Source: BPJU01 sp964425225 (GTDB taxonomy: Bacteria; Planctomycetota; Planctomycetia; Pirellulales; Pirellulaceae). Taken from it: a stretch of 64,000 nucleotides of DNA. Position 1 is the stretch's first letter, and each line of letters starts with the position of its first letter. Under the pieces are notes generated by a model that saw only the letters and a program-made list of their open reading frames with translations, was not told the DNA's origin and did not search any database. Where the stretch lies: NCBI GenBank assembly GCA_964425225.1, contig CAYRMD010000014.1, positions 1-64,000 on the forward strand, read 5' to 3'. Both the position numbers and the translations under genes were made by a program. This document shows positions 55,454 to 63,169 of this stretch, one piece after another.

Positions 55454-55720
55454 TTAGCCGCGGCGCAGCAATCCCAAGCGACCTTGGCGAGCACCTTTTT
55501 GGACGTGCTTCTGGTGATGTTTTTGAGTCGGAGCTTGGACGGCTTTTTGAACCGGCGTTGCTTTTTGCGTCGGAGCTTGTACCGCCTTCTGAGTCGGCTC
55601 GACCTTCTGCGTTGGCGCTTGCTTTTCGGCTTGTTTTTCAGCCTGTTCCTGTGCCAAGCTCCAAGACGGGCTGATCAGCAACAAACCACACGCCACCCAT
55701 GAGATCATTCGTCGCATCAT
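55454..55720 (-). CDS. Small secreted Gln/Lys-rich repeat protein
   Basis: An 88-residue protein with a clear signal peptide (ISWVACGLLLISPSWSLAQ). The mature part of about 65 residues is built from short repeats: AEKQ twice, then APTQK three times, with EPTQK, TPVQK, HHQK and HVQK variants. It holds 13 Gln and 9 Lys, seven of them as Gln-Lys pairs. The C-terminus is basic (ARQGRLGLLRRG). The ATG at 55720 has a strong AGGAG seven bases before it, and a terminator follows the gene, so it is very likely real. No known family. The nearby transglutaminase-like gene suggests it might be a cross-linking substrate; that is inference. Confidence 0.75.
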   Translation of the reverse strand: MMRRMISWVACGLLLISPSWSLAQEQAEKQAEKQAPTQKVEPTQKAVQAPTQKATPVQKAVQAPTQKHHQKHVQKGARQGRLGLLRRG

Positions 55721-55741
55721 CTGGGTCTCCTGCTCTAAGTG

Positions 55742-56168
55742 GCTTTCCTACTCCACCCAACCGTTAAGATTTCGCTCACCGAAATCTGTCACGCATCTTA
55801 CTTAATCTAGAACGTGTTTACCAGAAGGGGTGCGTTGAAAAAACTTTTTTGGCGTGCCGCTGTGCCTCGGCTAGCTTCCATGCCGAACCATCCGATAGGG
55901 ATCGCAAAACCCCACCCTAAAGATCGCCGGTGCACAAGGGATGGCGTAGCGTTCTGGGGCATCGAGTTACGCGTGGCAATCTGGCGCTTCTACCGAGTGG
56001 CAGTAGGCGCACGCCGTCGGGTGGATGCAAAACCAATTTTGGCCCAAATCCGGATGTTGGCGCTCCAATGGTGACCAGCCCGTGGGAACATACTGGGGAA
56101 GGACGATGCTGGAGCCATCGAGAGCCACAGCGCGCGTGCGGTTGCAGAAGTCAGCAGCGCGAAAAGCC
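55742..56168. other. Intergenic gap, 427 bases, no gene recognised
   Basis: Between the Gln/Lys-repeat gene and the BFD-like gene. One minus-strand frame ending at 55967 has a coding-like tail (VLPQYVPTGWSPLERQHP) but overlaps the BFD-like gene and has no known motif, so it is not called. Confidence 0.4.
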
Positions 56169-56513
56169 TTAGGAATTATTCGTCGAATCCGTGGGCAAAC
56201 TGGGAGGATCCGATGCGCGTTGCTGCAGCGGGTCGAACAATGGGTCACTAGCTGGAGGAATGCCTTTGCCGGCCAGGATGTACGCAGCCCTTTTCCGGGC
56301 GTAGTCTTCCGAGTCGGGAAGCGAAAGCTTTCGTGCCGGCCTTCGCGCTTGTTGGAAGATACGCCGCAAAAAAGGCCGACACCATCCGCAGCCGGTACCC
56401 GCCCCAAAGCACTGCGAAAGCTGACTAGCGCGCCGGGGTTTCGCGACCCGTACAAACTGAATAAGCTTGCGAAGGCTTACGTGAAAACAGAGGCAAACCT
56501 CGTCGTCCAGCTC
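56169..56513 (-). CDS. BFD-like [2Fe-2S] protein with C-terminal extension
   Basis: A 114-residue protein from the ATG at 56513 (an ATG at 56543 would add ten residues). EVCLCFHVSLRKLIQFV and SQCFGAGTGCGWCRPFL match the bacterioferritin-associated ferredoxin domain: the first Cys-x-Cys pair and the later Cys-x2-Cys pair bind a [2Fe-2S] cluster. BFD domains release iron from bacterioferritin or pass electrons in reductases. The usual protein has about 60-70 residues; here 60 extra residues follow, with no known motif (SLPDSEDYARKRAAYILAG). No bacterioferritin gene is in the window. Confidence 0.78.
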   Translation of the reverse strand, partial: ELDDEVCLCFHVSLRKLIQFVRVAKPRRASQLSQCFGAGTGCGWCRPFLRRIFQQARRPARKLSLPDSEDYARKRAAYILAGKGIPPASDPLFDPLQQRASDPPSLPTDSTNNS

Positions 56514-56783
56514 CATCGCCCGTGTCCCCTGTGAACACCCCATCGCTACAAGATCGGTTTTCGTGGAAGCATTACACTCGCAACGATCATAATCTCGAAT
56601 GCTGTAGGGTTGTCCTGTTCATCCAGAGCTAGTGTACACCGAAGGGAATGGCCACGGAAACCTTACCATCCAGCCTGACCCTACCTGTCATCGCTGCGGC
56701 GACACCTTGCTAGGACGCAAGAATCGGCAATAATAGTAATTCGACCTAATGCCGGGGTGAGTCCTCCGTAAAGGAGCCTGTCA

Positions 56784-57089
56784 ATGGCCCGTAAAGTTGT
56801 CAACCGTAAGGCCTTGCGTCAGGAGGTGGAAGCGGCAGAGCGCGCGAAGGAGACGCCTGCTCAACAACCAAAAGGCTCCACGACACGGCGAAAGTCTCGG
56901 ACCAAAGAAGCAGGTGAGGTACGCGTCAAGTTGTATTGGGGCGTTTTTAATCAACTTTTAAAACGTGTTGCACTTTATGAATATCACCAAAAAAAAGAAG
57001 CCGAGAGGAAGGCCGAGGCTTTGACCGAAACGACGAAAACGCCGCACTTCGTGCGGAAGGTTAAGGAGGAAGTTGCGGAGACTTCCTAG
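56784..57089 (+). CDS. Small conserved planctomycete protein
   Basis: A 101-residue, Lys/Glu-rich, probably helical cytoplasmic protein. The central part VRVKLYWGVFNQLLKRVALYEYHQKKEAERKAEAL and the end PHFVRKVKEEV form a pattern I recognise as recurring in planctomycete genomes, without assigned function. The N-terminal 45 residues are basic and low-complexity. The ATG follows AAAGGAG at good spacing, so expression is likely. A second small gene follows 109 bases later. Confidence 0.75.
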   Translation: MARKVVNRKALRQEVEAAERAKETPAQQPKGSTTRRKSRTKEAGEVRVKLYWGVFNQLLKRVALYEYHQKKEAERKAEALTETTKTPHFVRKVKEEVAETS

Positions 57090-57198
57090 TACACGTTCGT
57101 CAGTAATGACACGTCCCGGCTATTTCTTCCCGGCTATTTGAGTTCAACGATTTTGAGTACAACGGTTGGTCAGTGTAGTGCCAGGAGTGGCTAGCAAC

Positions 57199-57396
57199 AT
57201 GGATCAAGCGACGAAGCAGTCGGTGATGATGGCAATTCTGGCTTTTTGCATCACGCTGACCTTGTTCATGATTTTCTTCAATTCGGGGCTACCTCCACTA
57301 CGATGGCAGTTTTCTGTCGGTAAAGTTCTGCTAGGTTTTGTCATTGCTGGTGGAGCGGCCGCTGGGGGGTACTTTGCCGCACGCATGAGTCAATAA
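57199..57396 (+). CDS. Small two-helix membrane protein
   Basis: A 65-residue protein with two hydrophobic helices: MAILAFCITLTLFMIFFNSG and VLLGFVIAGGAAAGGYFAA. The ATG at 57199 is preferred over the upstream in-frame start at 57166 because AGGAG at 57182 precedes it. No family recognised. It may be co-transcribed with the preceding small gene. Confidence 0.62.
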   Translation: MDQATKQSVMMAILAFCITLTLFMIFFNSGLPPLRWQFSVGKVLLGFVIAGGAAAGGYFAARMSQ

Positions 57397-57816
57397 CGAC
57401 GGCGCCTGTGGCGAGTATCGTTCCATGAATCCTGCGAAAACGCTGACGGATGCTGCGTAGGATGTGGGAGTGGGGTAATCGGTGGCCAATCAGATGCGCG
57501 GTTGGTTCCCAAGCGCCTCCTGCGAAAGCTGAAGTGTTTCTGGCACGCAGATTCGGCATCTTTCGTAGCCGTTGCAACCAGCAGCGCGCCACAGACGGGT
57601 CCGAGAAAGACGCAGCGGGGCGAGGGCAAAATTCGAAACACAGGTGCTCGTATCTAATGCGGAGCAGCAGGTTCAAGGACCGCGGCGGTTGCTGTAGTTC
57701 CAGTCGTACCCTTGGCCACGACCTGTCGCCGCGTGTAAGCGATCACCGTCGTGTCAGTCGACAGGTCGTTTCGATGTGCTCGATACCATGTGCCAAGGCG
57801 CGGGCGCGGCCGCCGG
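57397..57816. other. Intergenic gap between convergent genes, 420 bases
   Basis: No motif-bearing frame and no clear terminator hairpin or repeat copy was found. Confidence 0.45.
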
Positions 57817-58224
57817 CTACGTGATTCGAGCACCCGATATGTCGGGTGTGAACGTCGCTTCTGGTTGGTGTTGATCGACGATCCACTCATCCTCCGGATC
57901 GAACTTAGGCCAGACAACAATTAAGACGCGCATTCTTCCCACTGCCCGATGCTTTGTGCCAGGTCGGATCAGGATACAGGTGCCTGGATGAACGGGTATT
58001 CGTTGGTTGTCTAGTTGCATACCTGCGCCGGGTTCACATTCCAACACGACATACACCTCGGTTAAGCGTCGGTGGAAGTGCAGATGCGCATCTTCATGAA
58101 TATCCGTTAGGTGAATCGTTCCAGGGTAATCGGCTACATCGGCAAAAGCTCGGCGCGCCTGACCGCAAGGGCAGGGCACTGGGGGCAGTTGGGCAAAATC
58201 TACGATTTCATACCCGGCTGGCAT
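57817..58224 (-). CDS. Cupin-domain protein
   Basis: A 135-residue single-domain cupin. Motif 1 is DIHEDAHLHFHRRLTEVYVVLEC, with His ligands and Glu for a metal; motif 2 is IPVHPGTCILIRPGTKHRAVG, with Pro-Gly turns and the last His. The N-terminus has CPCGQARRAF, a Cys pair not typical of the fold that might bind a second metal. Function could be dioxygenase, isomerase or sensor; sequence does not decide. The ATG follows AAAGGA. Confidence 0.85.
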   Translation of the reverse strand: MPAGYEIVDFAQLPPVPCPCGQARRAFADVADYPGTIHLTDIHEDAHLHFHRRLTEVYVVLECEPGAGMQLDNQRIPVHPGTCILIRPGTKHRAVGRMRVLIVVWPKFDPEDEWIVDQHQPEATFTPDISGARIT

Positions 58225-58704
58225 GAGATGTCCTTTGTTTCCCGAGGCTGGAACAGGTGGAATCGCCGTGATATTCGCGCGGTATAACCGTTACAGTTTG
58301 TCCGTTTTGTGGGTGCGGTAAGGATTGCCCAATGCGTAACGTAACTTGTTTGTACGAAAAAATTTCCGCGCATTCAAGGCGGCCAGCTCGATGCGCCGAT
58401 ACGGTAGGTGTCGCCAGCGCTTTCTGGGAGATGAAAGCTACACGGCGTACAACCGGAGCGGGTGAATCGAGCTACGGAATGGCTCGACCGGTTCTGACAC
58501 GACCTCTCTTGCATGGGACCCATACCCATGCGTCGGCATCGCAAGTCCTACCCACCAAACGCATAGGTTTTGCGAAAAACTCCAGACGCCAGTCTTGAGA
58601 ACACCAACACACTCCAGTCGTCGTGTGCGTTGTACTGCGGTGTGTCGGCGCACAGGAGAGGTTGTTGTCGGTGTACAAGTTCCATGTATAGGAGAACGGG
58701 CTCG
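58225..58704. other. Leader region of the Cys-rich protein, 480 bases
   Basis: No gene. A 7-bp hairpin (GCATGGG at 58511-58517 with CCCATGC at 58525-58531) lies about 175 bases upstream of the Cys-rich gene. Its function is unknown. Confidence 0.4.
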
Positions 58705-59280
58705 ATGAAGTGGAACATCTTGCTGAGCACGGTGGTGCTGGGAGTGGCCCTCTGTTCCCAGAGCTACGGTTTTGAGCTGCTCGACAGAATGTTAGGGCTG
58801 GGTGGCTGCGGTTGCGAGACGAAGTGCTGCACGACCAAGAATTCTTGCGCGGCGAAAGCCAACGGCGAGGCGAAGGCTGCCGGTTGTGCTGTAAAACCGT
58901 CTTGCGGTTGCGAAGCCAAGGCAGCAGCGTGTGCAGCGAAACCGGCTTGTGGATGTGAGGCGAAGGCTGCTGGTTGTGCAGCTAAGCCCGCGTGCGGAGC
59001 CGAGAAGGCTTGCGGCGTGGAATCCAAGTGCCGTGATCGTTGCCGTCCGAATCTGCTGGAGCGGATTTTCGGCTGCCATCGTAGCGGTTGCCATGACCAT
59101 GGTTGCGCGGCAAAGGCCGCTTATGGCTGCGAAGCGAAAAAGGCCGCTTGTGGCTGCGAGGCTCCGGCGAAAAGCGAGGGCGAAATGGCTCCTATGCCCC
59201 CGGCTCCCATCGTCGATCCTTCGGCCTACGTGCCGGCTCAACGCCATGTGGTTCATGCCAGCGCCACTCTGATCCGCTAA
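58705..59280 (+). CDS. Cys-rich secreted repeat protein
   Basis: A 191-residue protein with a signal peptide (ILLSTVVLGVALCSQSYG). The mature part is dominated by Cys, Ala, Lys and Gly in units such as GCEAKAAGCAAKPAC repeated several times. The stretches FELLDRMLGLGGCGC and NLLERIFGCHRSGC look like two copies of one larger unit. A short Pro-rich, Cys-free tail ends it. The pattern suggests a disulfide-linked surface or wall protein, in line with known Cys-rich proteins of the planctomycete envelope; metal binding is another option. GGAG stands ten bases before the ATG, and a strong terminator follows, so the gene is probably monocistronic and well expressed. Confidence 0.82.
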   Translation: MKWNILLSTVVLGVALCSQSYGFELLDRMLGLGGCGCETKCCTTKNSCAAKANGEAKAAGCAVKPSCGCEAKAAACAAKPACGCEAKAAGCAAKPACGAEKACGVESKCRDRCRPNLLERIFGCHRSGCHDHGCAAKAAYGCEAKKAACGCEAPAKSEGEMAPMPPAPIVDPSAYVPAQRHVVHASATLIR

Positions 59281-59311
59281 CCTTGGCGTCGCCTGAAAAC
59301 GACGACACCTC

Positions 59312-59351
59312 GCGGCTCGGTCTATCTCATGGGCCGAGCCGCTTATTTTTT
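59312..59351 (+). terminator. Rho-independent terminator of the Cys-rich gene
   Basis: GCGGCTCGG (59312-59320) pairs perfectly with CCGAGCCGC (59334-59342), loop of 13 bases, followed by TTATTTTTT. It starts 31 bases after the stop codon. Confidence 0.92.
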
Positions 59352-59513
59352 GACACGTTTTCCTCTGCATTCGCACGCCGATTGCAAACACACGTACGGT
59401 AACTTGTGTGCCAAAATGCTTACTTGTCGAAGCACCCCGGTCAGGCTACTTCACCAAAAGCGATCCGATCGACATCACCAGAGGCCCAGTCCAAGCCAGG
59501 TTGTGACCGAGGA

Positions 59514-60683
59514 TCACCCGGAACGGAGCATGGCGTCGCATAGCAGACCGGTGGCATAGCCGAGCAGATTACCGCTACGGCGATAGTAGTCCATAATCGG
59601 ACCGAAATCCCCAGCCATCTGTCCCAGTTCCCACACAGACGGGGCGACACCGATCGACGGACCCGAATCTGGCAATAGCCGCAGGGCTTCCTCGAGTGCC
59701 TCCGCAGGCCGACCCACCCGTACCAACAGGTCGATCCAGGTTTCCCGTGGTAGAGGGCCGTGTTGGTCAACAGAAAGTTCCTCAGCTTTCCGACGGAAAT
59801 ATGCCAGCGCCTCTTCGACGCGCCGGCCGAGGAGTGCGTCGAACCATAGAGCGTGGGCCGGATACGTATCAGCGAACGGTTCTTCACTACGATATTGGAA
59901 TTGGGGGCTCAGACGCCGGCCATACTCGGTCATGTCCCGGGCTAACTCCACATAGCGCCGCTCATCAAGCACGCGTGCACACCGCATCACGGAAGCCAAA
60001 TGCGTCGTATCGACGTGGTAGGCAAACTCACCAAACAGCCAGTCCCGATCGGCTACCAGGTCGGCGATGGTTTCTTCGCGGGGGATGACTCCCTGTTGCC
60101 GCTGGATATCGTGCTGCAAGGCTTCACGCAATTCGCGGTACAACTGCTCAACCAACAGCGCGGCAGCTTGCTGGCGTTCTTTTTTCGATCGTTGTGCGAC
60201 GATCGTGTCATAGGAGGTAATGGCACTACAGGTGCCGTATTTTTCCAGCACAATTCGAAAACCGCGCTCCGTGTCTACTCCCTCGTGCAAGAGGACCTCG
60301 ACCAGTTCGTCGACATTCGCGTCGGTGACGGCAACCTTTTGTAAAATCTCTCGAACCGCCGCCGTATCGCCTACAGGCCGAAAATATAACCATCCCTGGC
60401 GCACAGCGCCCGATTGAAGCAAGAGTGTTCCCACCTCGCGACATGCTGCCAGCAGTCCGTCTTCCAAACGTTGGCGCTGCGCTGCAGGTATCGCTTCCGG
60501 AGCTTCGGAATAAAGCAAGGGCAAACCCGCTTCAAACCGCGCCCGCATCTTCAGAACTTCGAACAATTCATGGTATTTGTGTTCCGCGCGAAGTTGTCGC
60601 TCCAGTTGTTCCAATACGGCTTGGATTCCCCCGGTTTGAAGTGCCCGATCTACAGCGTCGAGTGCCGATGCGTCGTTTACCAT
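59514..60683 (-). CDS. Helical-repeat protein, planctomycete conserved type
   Basis: A 389-residue soluble protein rich in Leu, Ala, Arg and Glu, with paired helices suggestive of degenerate TPRs (LDAVDRALQTGGIQAVLEQLERQL; RVEEALAYFRRKAEEL; RPAEALEEALRLLPD). No signal peptide or catalytic motif. The ATG at 60683 has AAGGTG upstream. It is divergent from the HemD-HemE gene with about 130 bases between them. Function unknown; probably a cytoplasmic binding scaffold. Confidence 0.78.
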   Translation of the reverse strand: MVNDASALDAVDRALQTGGIQAVLEQLERQLRAEHKYHELFEVLKMRARFEAGLPLLYSEAPEAIPAAQRQRLEDGLLAACREVGTLLLQSGAVRQGWLYFRPVGDTAAVREILQKVAVTDANVDELVEVLLHEGVDTERGFRIVLEKYGTCSAITSYDTIVAQRSKKERQQAAALLVEQLYRELREALQHDIQRQQGVIPREETIADLVADRDWLFGEFAYHVDTTHLASVMRCARVLDERRYVELARDMTEYGRRLSPQFQYRSEEPFADTYPAHALWFDALLGRRVEEALAYFRRKAEELSVDQHGPLPRETWIDLLVRVGRPAEALEEALRLLPDSGPSIGVAPSVWELGQMAGDFGPIMDYYRRSGNLLGYATGLLCDAMLRSG

Positions 60684-60728
60684 GAGTTCACCTTATCGTG
60701 CCAAGTGTGCGGCCCTGAGCGCTGGCCC

Positions 60729-60734
60729 TATAAT
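60729..60734 (+). promoter_or_regulatory. Candidate -10 box upstream of hemD-hemE
   Basis: A perfect TATAAT lies 78 bases before the preferred start codon, in the divergent intergenic region. The -35 position at 17-base spacing (TGTGCG) is weak, so activator help may be needed. Confidence 0.4.
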
Positions 60735-60811
60735 GCCTAGAGTATCGAGCAACAAGCCAAGTGGCGATAGGGTATAGGTATCGCCGCGTCGGAATCAGAA
60801 GGTTCTTGACT

Positions 60812-62788
60812 GTGAATGCGATGTCCGATCCTCAAGGGGGCGACCTAGCTGGTCGCTTCGGTGGGCTGCGTGTAGCTGCATTAGAAAGCCGTCGTGCCGC
60901 GGAATTGGCTCGGCTGATCGAACGTTTTGGCGGGCAACCGTTTGTCAGCCCATCGCTCCGGGAAGTGCCGATCGAGAAAAACGCGGCAGCCGTGGATTTT
61001 GCCCACCGATTGATCACCGGCGAAGTTTCCATTGTTATTTTCTTGACCGGTGTTGGCTTTCGCTTGCTGCTGGAAGCAATTGAACGACACGTGCCTCGCC
61101 AGCGTTACTTGGATGCTTTAGCTGATATTGTGACCGTAGCGCGGGGCCCCAAGCCTGTCGCAGCAATGAAAGAGGTGGGGCTATCACCCACGTTCCGTGC
61201 TCCCGCGCCGCACACCTGGCGCGAAGTTCTCACGACACTTGATGCCCATGTGCCGCTGTCGCATCAGGTGGTCGGCCTCCAAGAATACGGGATCAGCAAT
61301 CCAAGCTTGATCGCAGGTCTAGAAGCGCGCGGCGCTCAAGTGCTGCAGGTGCCGGTCTATCGTTGGGAGCTCCCAGAAGACGTTTCGCCACTGGAACAGA
61401 ATATCCGGCGTATTGTGGAGCATCAGATCGACGCCTTGCTGTTCACCTCGGCACACCAGGTAGTGAATCTTTTCCGTGCGGCACAACGTCTACAACTGAC
61501 GGATGCCTTACGAGCCGGTTTGAAAAACATCGTAATCGGTTCGATCGGTCCAACGACCAGTGATATGCTGCGCGAGTTCGAGGTGCCGGTGGATGTCGAG
61601 CCGGATCAGCACAAGATGGGGCACTTAGTCGCCGCCGTAGCAGCAGAAGCCACCCGCATCCTGCAATCCAAGCGGCAGTCGGTCGAACCCGTGACTGAGA
61701 CCTCGACGTCACCCGTCAGGGCCACACCGGAGCCCGAGCGCCCGGCTTGGTGGAACAGTCCGTTTATGCGAGCCTGTCGACGCGAACCGGTCCCCTATAC
61801 CCCCGTCTGGCTCATGCGCCAGGCAGGCCGGTACATGGAAGAGTACCGACTGGTGCGGCGGCAAGTCTCGTTCTTGGAGCTATGCCGAAATGCCCAACTG
61901 TGTAGTGAAATCATGTGTACCGCGGTGGAAAAGCTGGGCGTCGACGCAGCGATTGTGTTTTCCGATCTGTTGCCTCTTCTGGAACCGATGGGGCTGGAGC
62001 TGGAATTCCAGGCTGGAGAGGGGCCGGTGATCCATAATCCCGTACGCACGGCATCCGATGTCGAACGTGTCAACGAATTGGAATCGTTGGAACGGCTGCA
62101 ATTTATTCATGAAGTCGTGCGACAGACGCGACACGACCTTCCAGCGGCAATACCGCTCATTGGTTTCGGCGGCTCGCCCTTCACGCTGGCTAGTTATGTC
62201 ATCGAGGGCGGTGCGTCGCGACATTACACCCATACCAAGACATTAATGTACCGCGATGCGCGCGCCTGGCAGGAATTGATGGGTCGTTTAGCACGAGCTG
62301 TGACGCGCTGGCTACGCGCACAAATCGATGCCGGAGCGCAAGCCGTCCAGATTTTTGATTCGTGGGTGGGGTGTCTGTCACCGACTGATTTCCGCCGCTA
62401 CGTGCTGCCCTACGTGCAAGACGTCGTGCGCAATTTACCCGCAGGTGTCCCTGTTATTTACTTCGCTACTGGAAACCCATCGCTTCTGCCGTGGATGGCC
62501 GAAAGTGGCGCTGCGGTGATCGGGGTCGACTGGCGTATCGAACTACGCGACGCGTGGTCGCTTATCGGACACCAGCGAGCTATCCAAGGCAATCTCGACC
62601 CGGCTGTACTGTTAGCACCCGTCGCCGACATCCGCAAGCGAGCTGAAGAGATCCTGCAACAGGCCGGCGGTCGGCCTGGACATATCTTTAACTTGGGTCA
62701 CGGCGTATTGCCAGAAACACCGGTCGAACATGCGGTGGCGCTCGTACATGCTGTTCATGAATTGAGCCAGCGCGACAGCGGCGGCTGA
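60812..62788 (+). CDS. HemD-HemE fusion: uroporphyrinogen-III synthase / uroporphyrinogen decarboxylase
   Basis: About 658 residues. The first part (to about 280) is a uroporphyrinogen-III synthase-like domain: AALESRRAAELARLIERFGG, LTGVGFRLLLEAI, LQEYGISNPSLIAGLEARGA and IGSIGPTTSDMLREF. A Pro/Thr-rich linker of about 45 residues follows. The rest is uroporphyrinogen decarboxylase: VWLMRQAGRYMEEYR, VFSDLLPLLEPMG, FGGSPFTLASYVIEGGAS, IFDSWVGCLSP and FNLGHGVLPETPVEH. The two domains catalyse successive steps of haem synthesis, so the product could channel between them. GTG at 60812 has AGAAGG nine bases upstream; the ATG at 60821 is equally possible. The frame is open back to 60761. Confidence 0.92.
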   Translation: MNAMSDPQGGDLAGRFGGLRVAALESRRAAELARLIERFGGQPFVSPSLREVPIEKNAAAVDFAHRLITGEVSIVIFLTGVGFRLLLEAIERHVPRQRYLDALADIVTVARGPKPVAAMKEVGLSPTFRAPAPHTWREVLTTLDAHVPLSHQVVGLQEYGISNPSLIAGLEARGAQVLQVPVYRWELPEDVSPLEQNIRRIVEHQIDALLFTSAHQVVNLFRAAQRLQLTDALRAGLKNIVIGSIGPTTSDMLREFEVPVDVEPDQHKMGHLVAAVAAEATRILQSKRQSVEPVTETSTSPVRATPEPERPAWWNSPFMRACRREPVPYTPVWLMRQAGRYMEEYRLVRRQVSFLELCRNAQLCSEIMCTAVEKLGVDAAIVFSDLLPLLEPMGLELEFQAGEGPVIHNPVRTASDVERVNELESLERLQFIHEVVRQTRHDLPAAIPLIGFGGSPFTLASYVIEGGASRHYTHTKTLMYRDARAWQELMGRLARAVTRWLRAQIDAGAQAVQIFDSWVGCLSPTDFRRYVLPYVQDVVRNLPAGVPVIYFATGNPSLLPWMAESGAAVIGVDWRIELRDAWSLIGHQRAIQGNLDPAVLLAPVADIRKRAEEILQQAGGRPGHIFNLGHGVLPETPVEHAVALVHAVHELSQRDSGG

Positions 62789-63169
62789 GCTGTACCTCTA
62801 CGAATGAGCGTCCACACAAAACTTCAGAAAGTCAGTGCATGCACCTTGATCGTTCGTGAGATTATTCCTTAGTTGGACGGACCTAGCGCGAGTCTGCCGT
62901 TTTCCGATTGGCCCAAGGTGACCGCATACATGGTCAATAACGTGATTCCCGGTAAAGGAGCGCTATTAAGCGAGCTGAGCGATTCAACGCAAAGCCGCTA
63001 AGGCCCAGCGAGCATACATCCGGCGTCAAACGCAAAAGTCTGTCTTGGTGCCTTTGCATTACTCCAATTCGTCCAAACGTTACCTGCCATCAAGAAGCGC
63101 ACACCGTTTGAATCTTCCCAATCTTTGACGCCTTTATTAAGCGGCATTCGTCGAGAGGTTAGTTTTCCA
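62789..63169. other. Gap of 381 bases with a repeat copy
   Basis: Between the convergent HemD-HemE and DUF1501 genes. It holds the CAAAGGCGC element at 62981-63075 and a CCATCAAGAAGCGCACACC segment similar to the one before the 19-mer in other gaps. No gene. Confidence 0.6.
62981..63075. repeat. CAAAGGCGC-type dispersed repeat, copy 6
   Basis: Left end GATTCAACGCAAAGCCGCTA, right end TTGGTGCCTTTGCATTACTC as an imperfect inverted copy. Inner sequence about 45 bases. Confidence 0.65.

Noticed and set aside
55967..56455. Minus-strand frame with a coding-like tail (VLPQYVPTGWSPLERQHP)
   Set aside because: It overlaps the BFD-like gene in another frame, has no ribosome-binding site and no known domain. 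A decayed gene is possible but not supportable.
56025..56534. 169-codon plus-strand frame opposite the BFD-like gene
   Set aside because: Antisense to a frame with a clear [2Fe-2S] cysteine pattern; no motif of its own.
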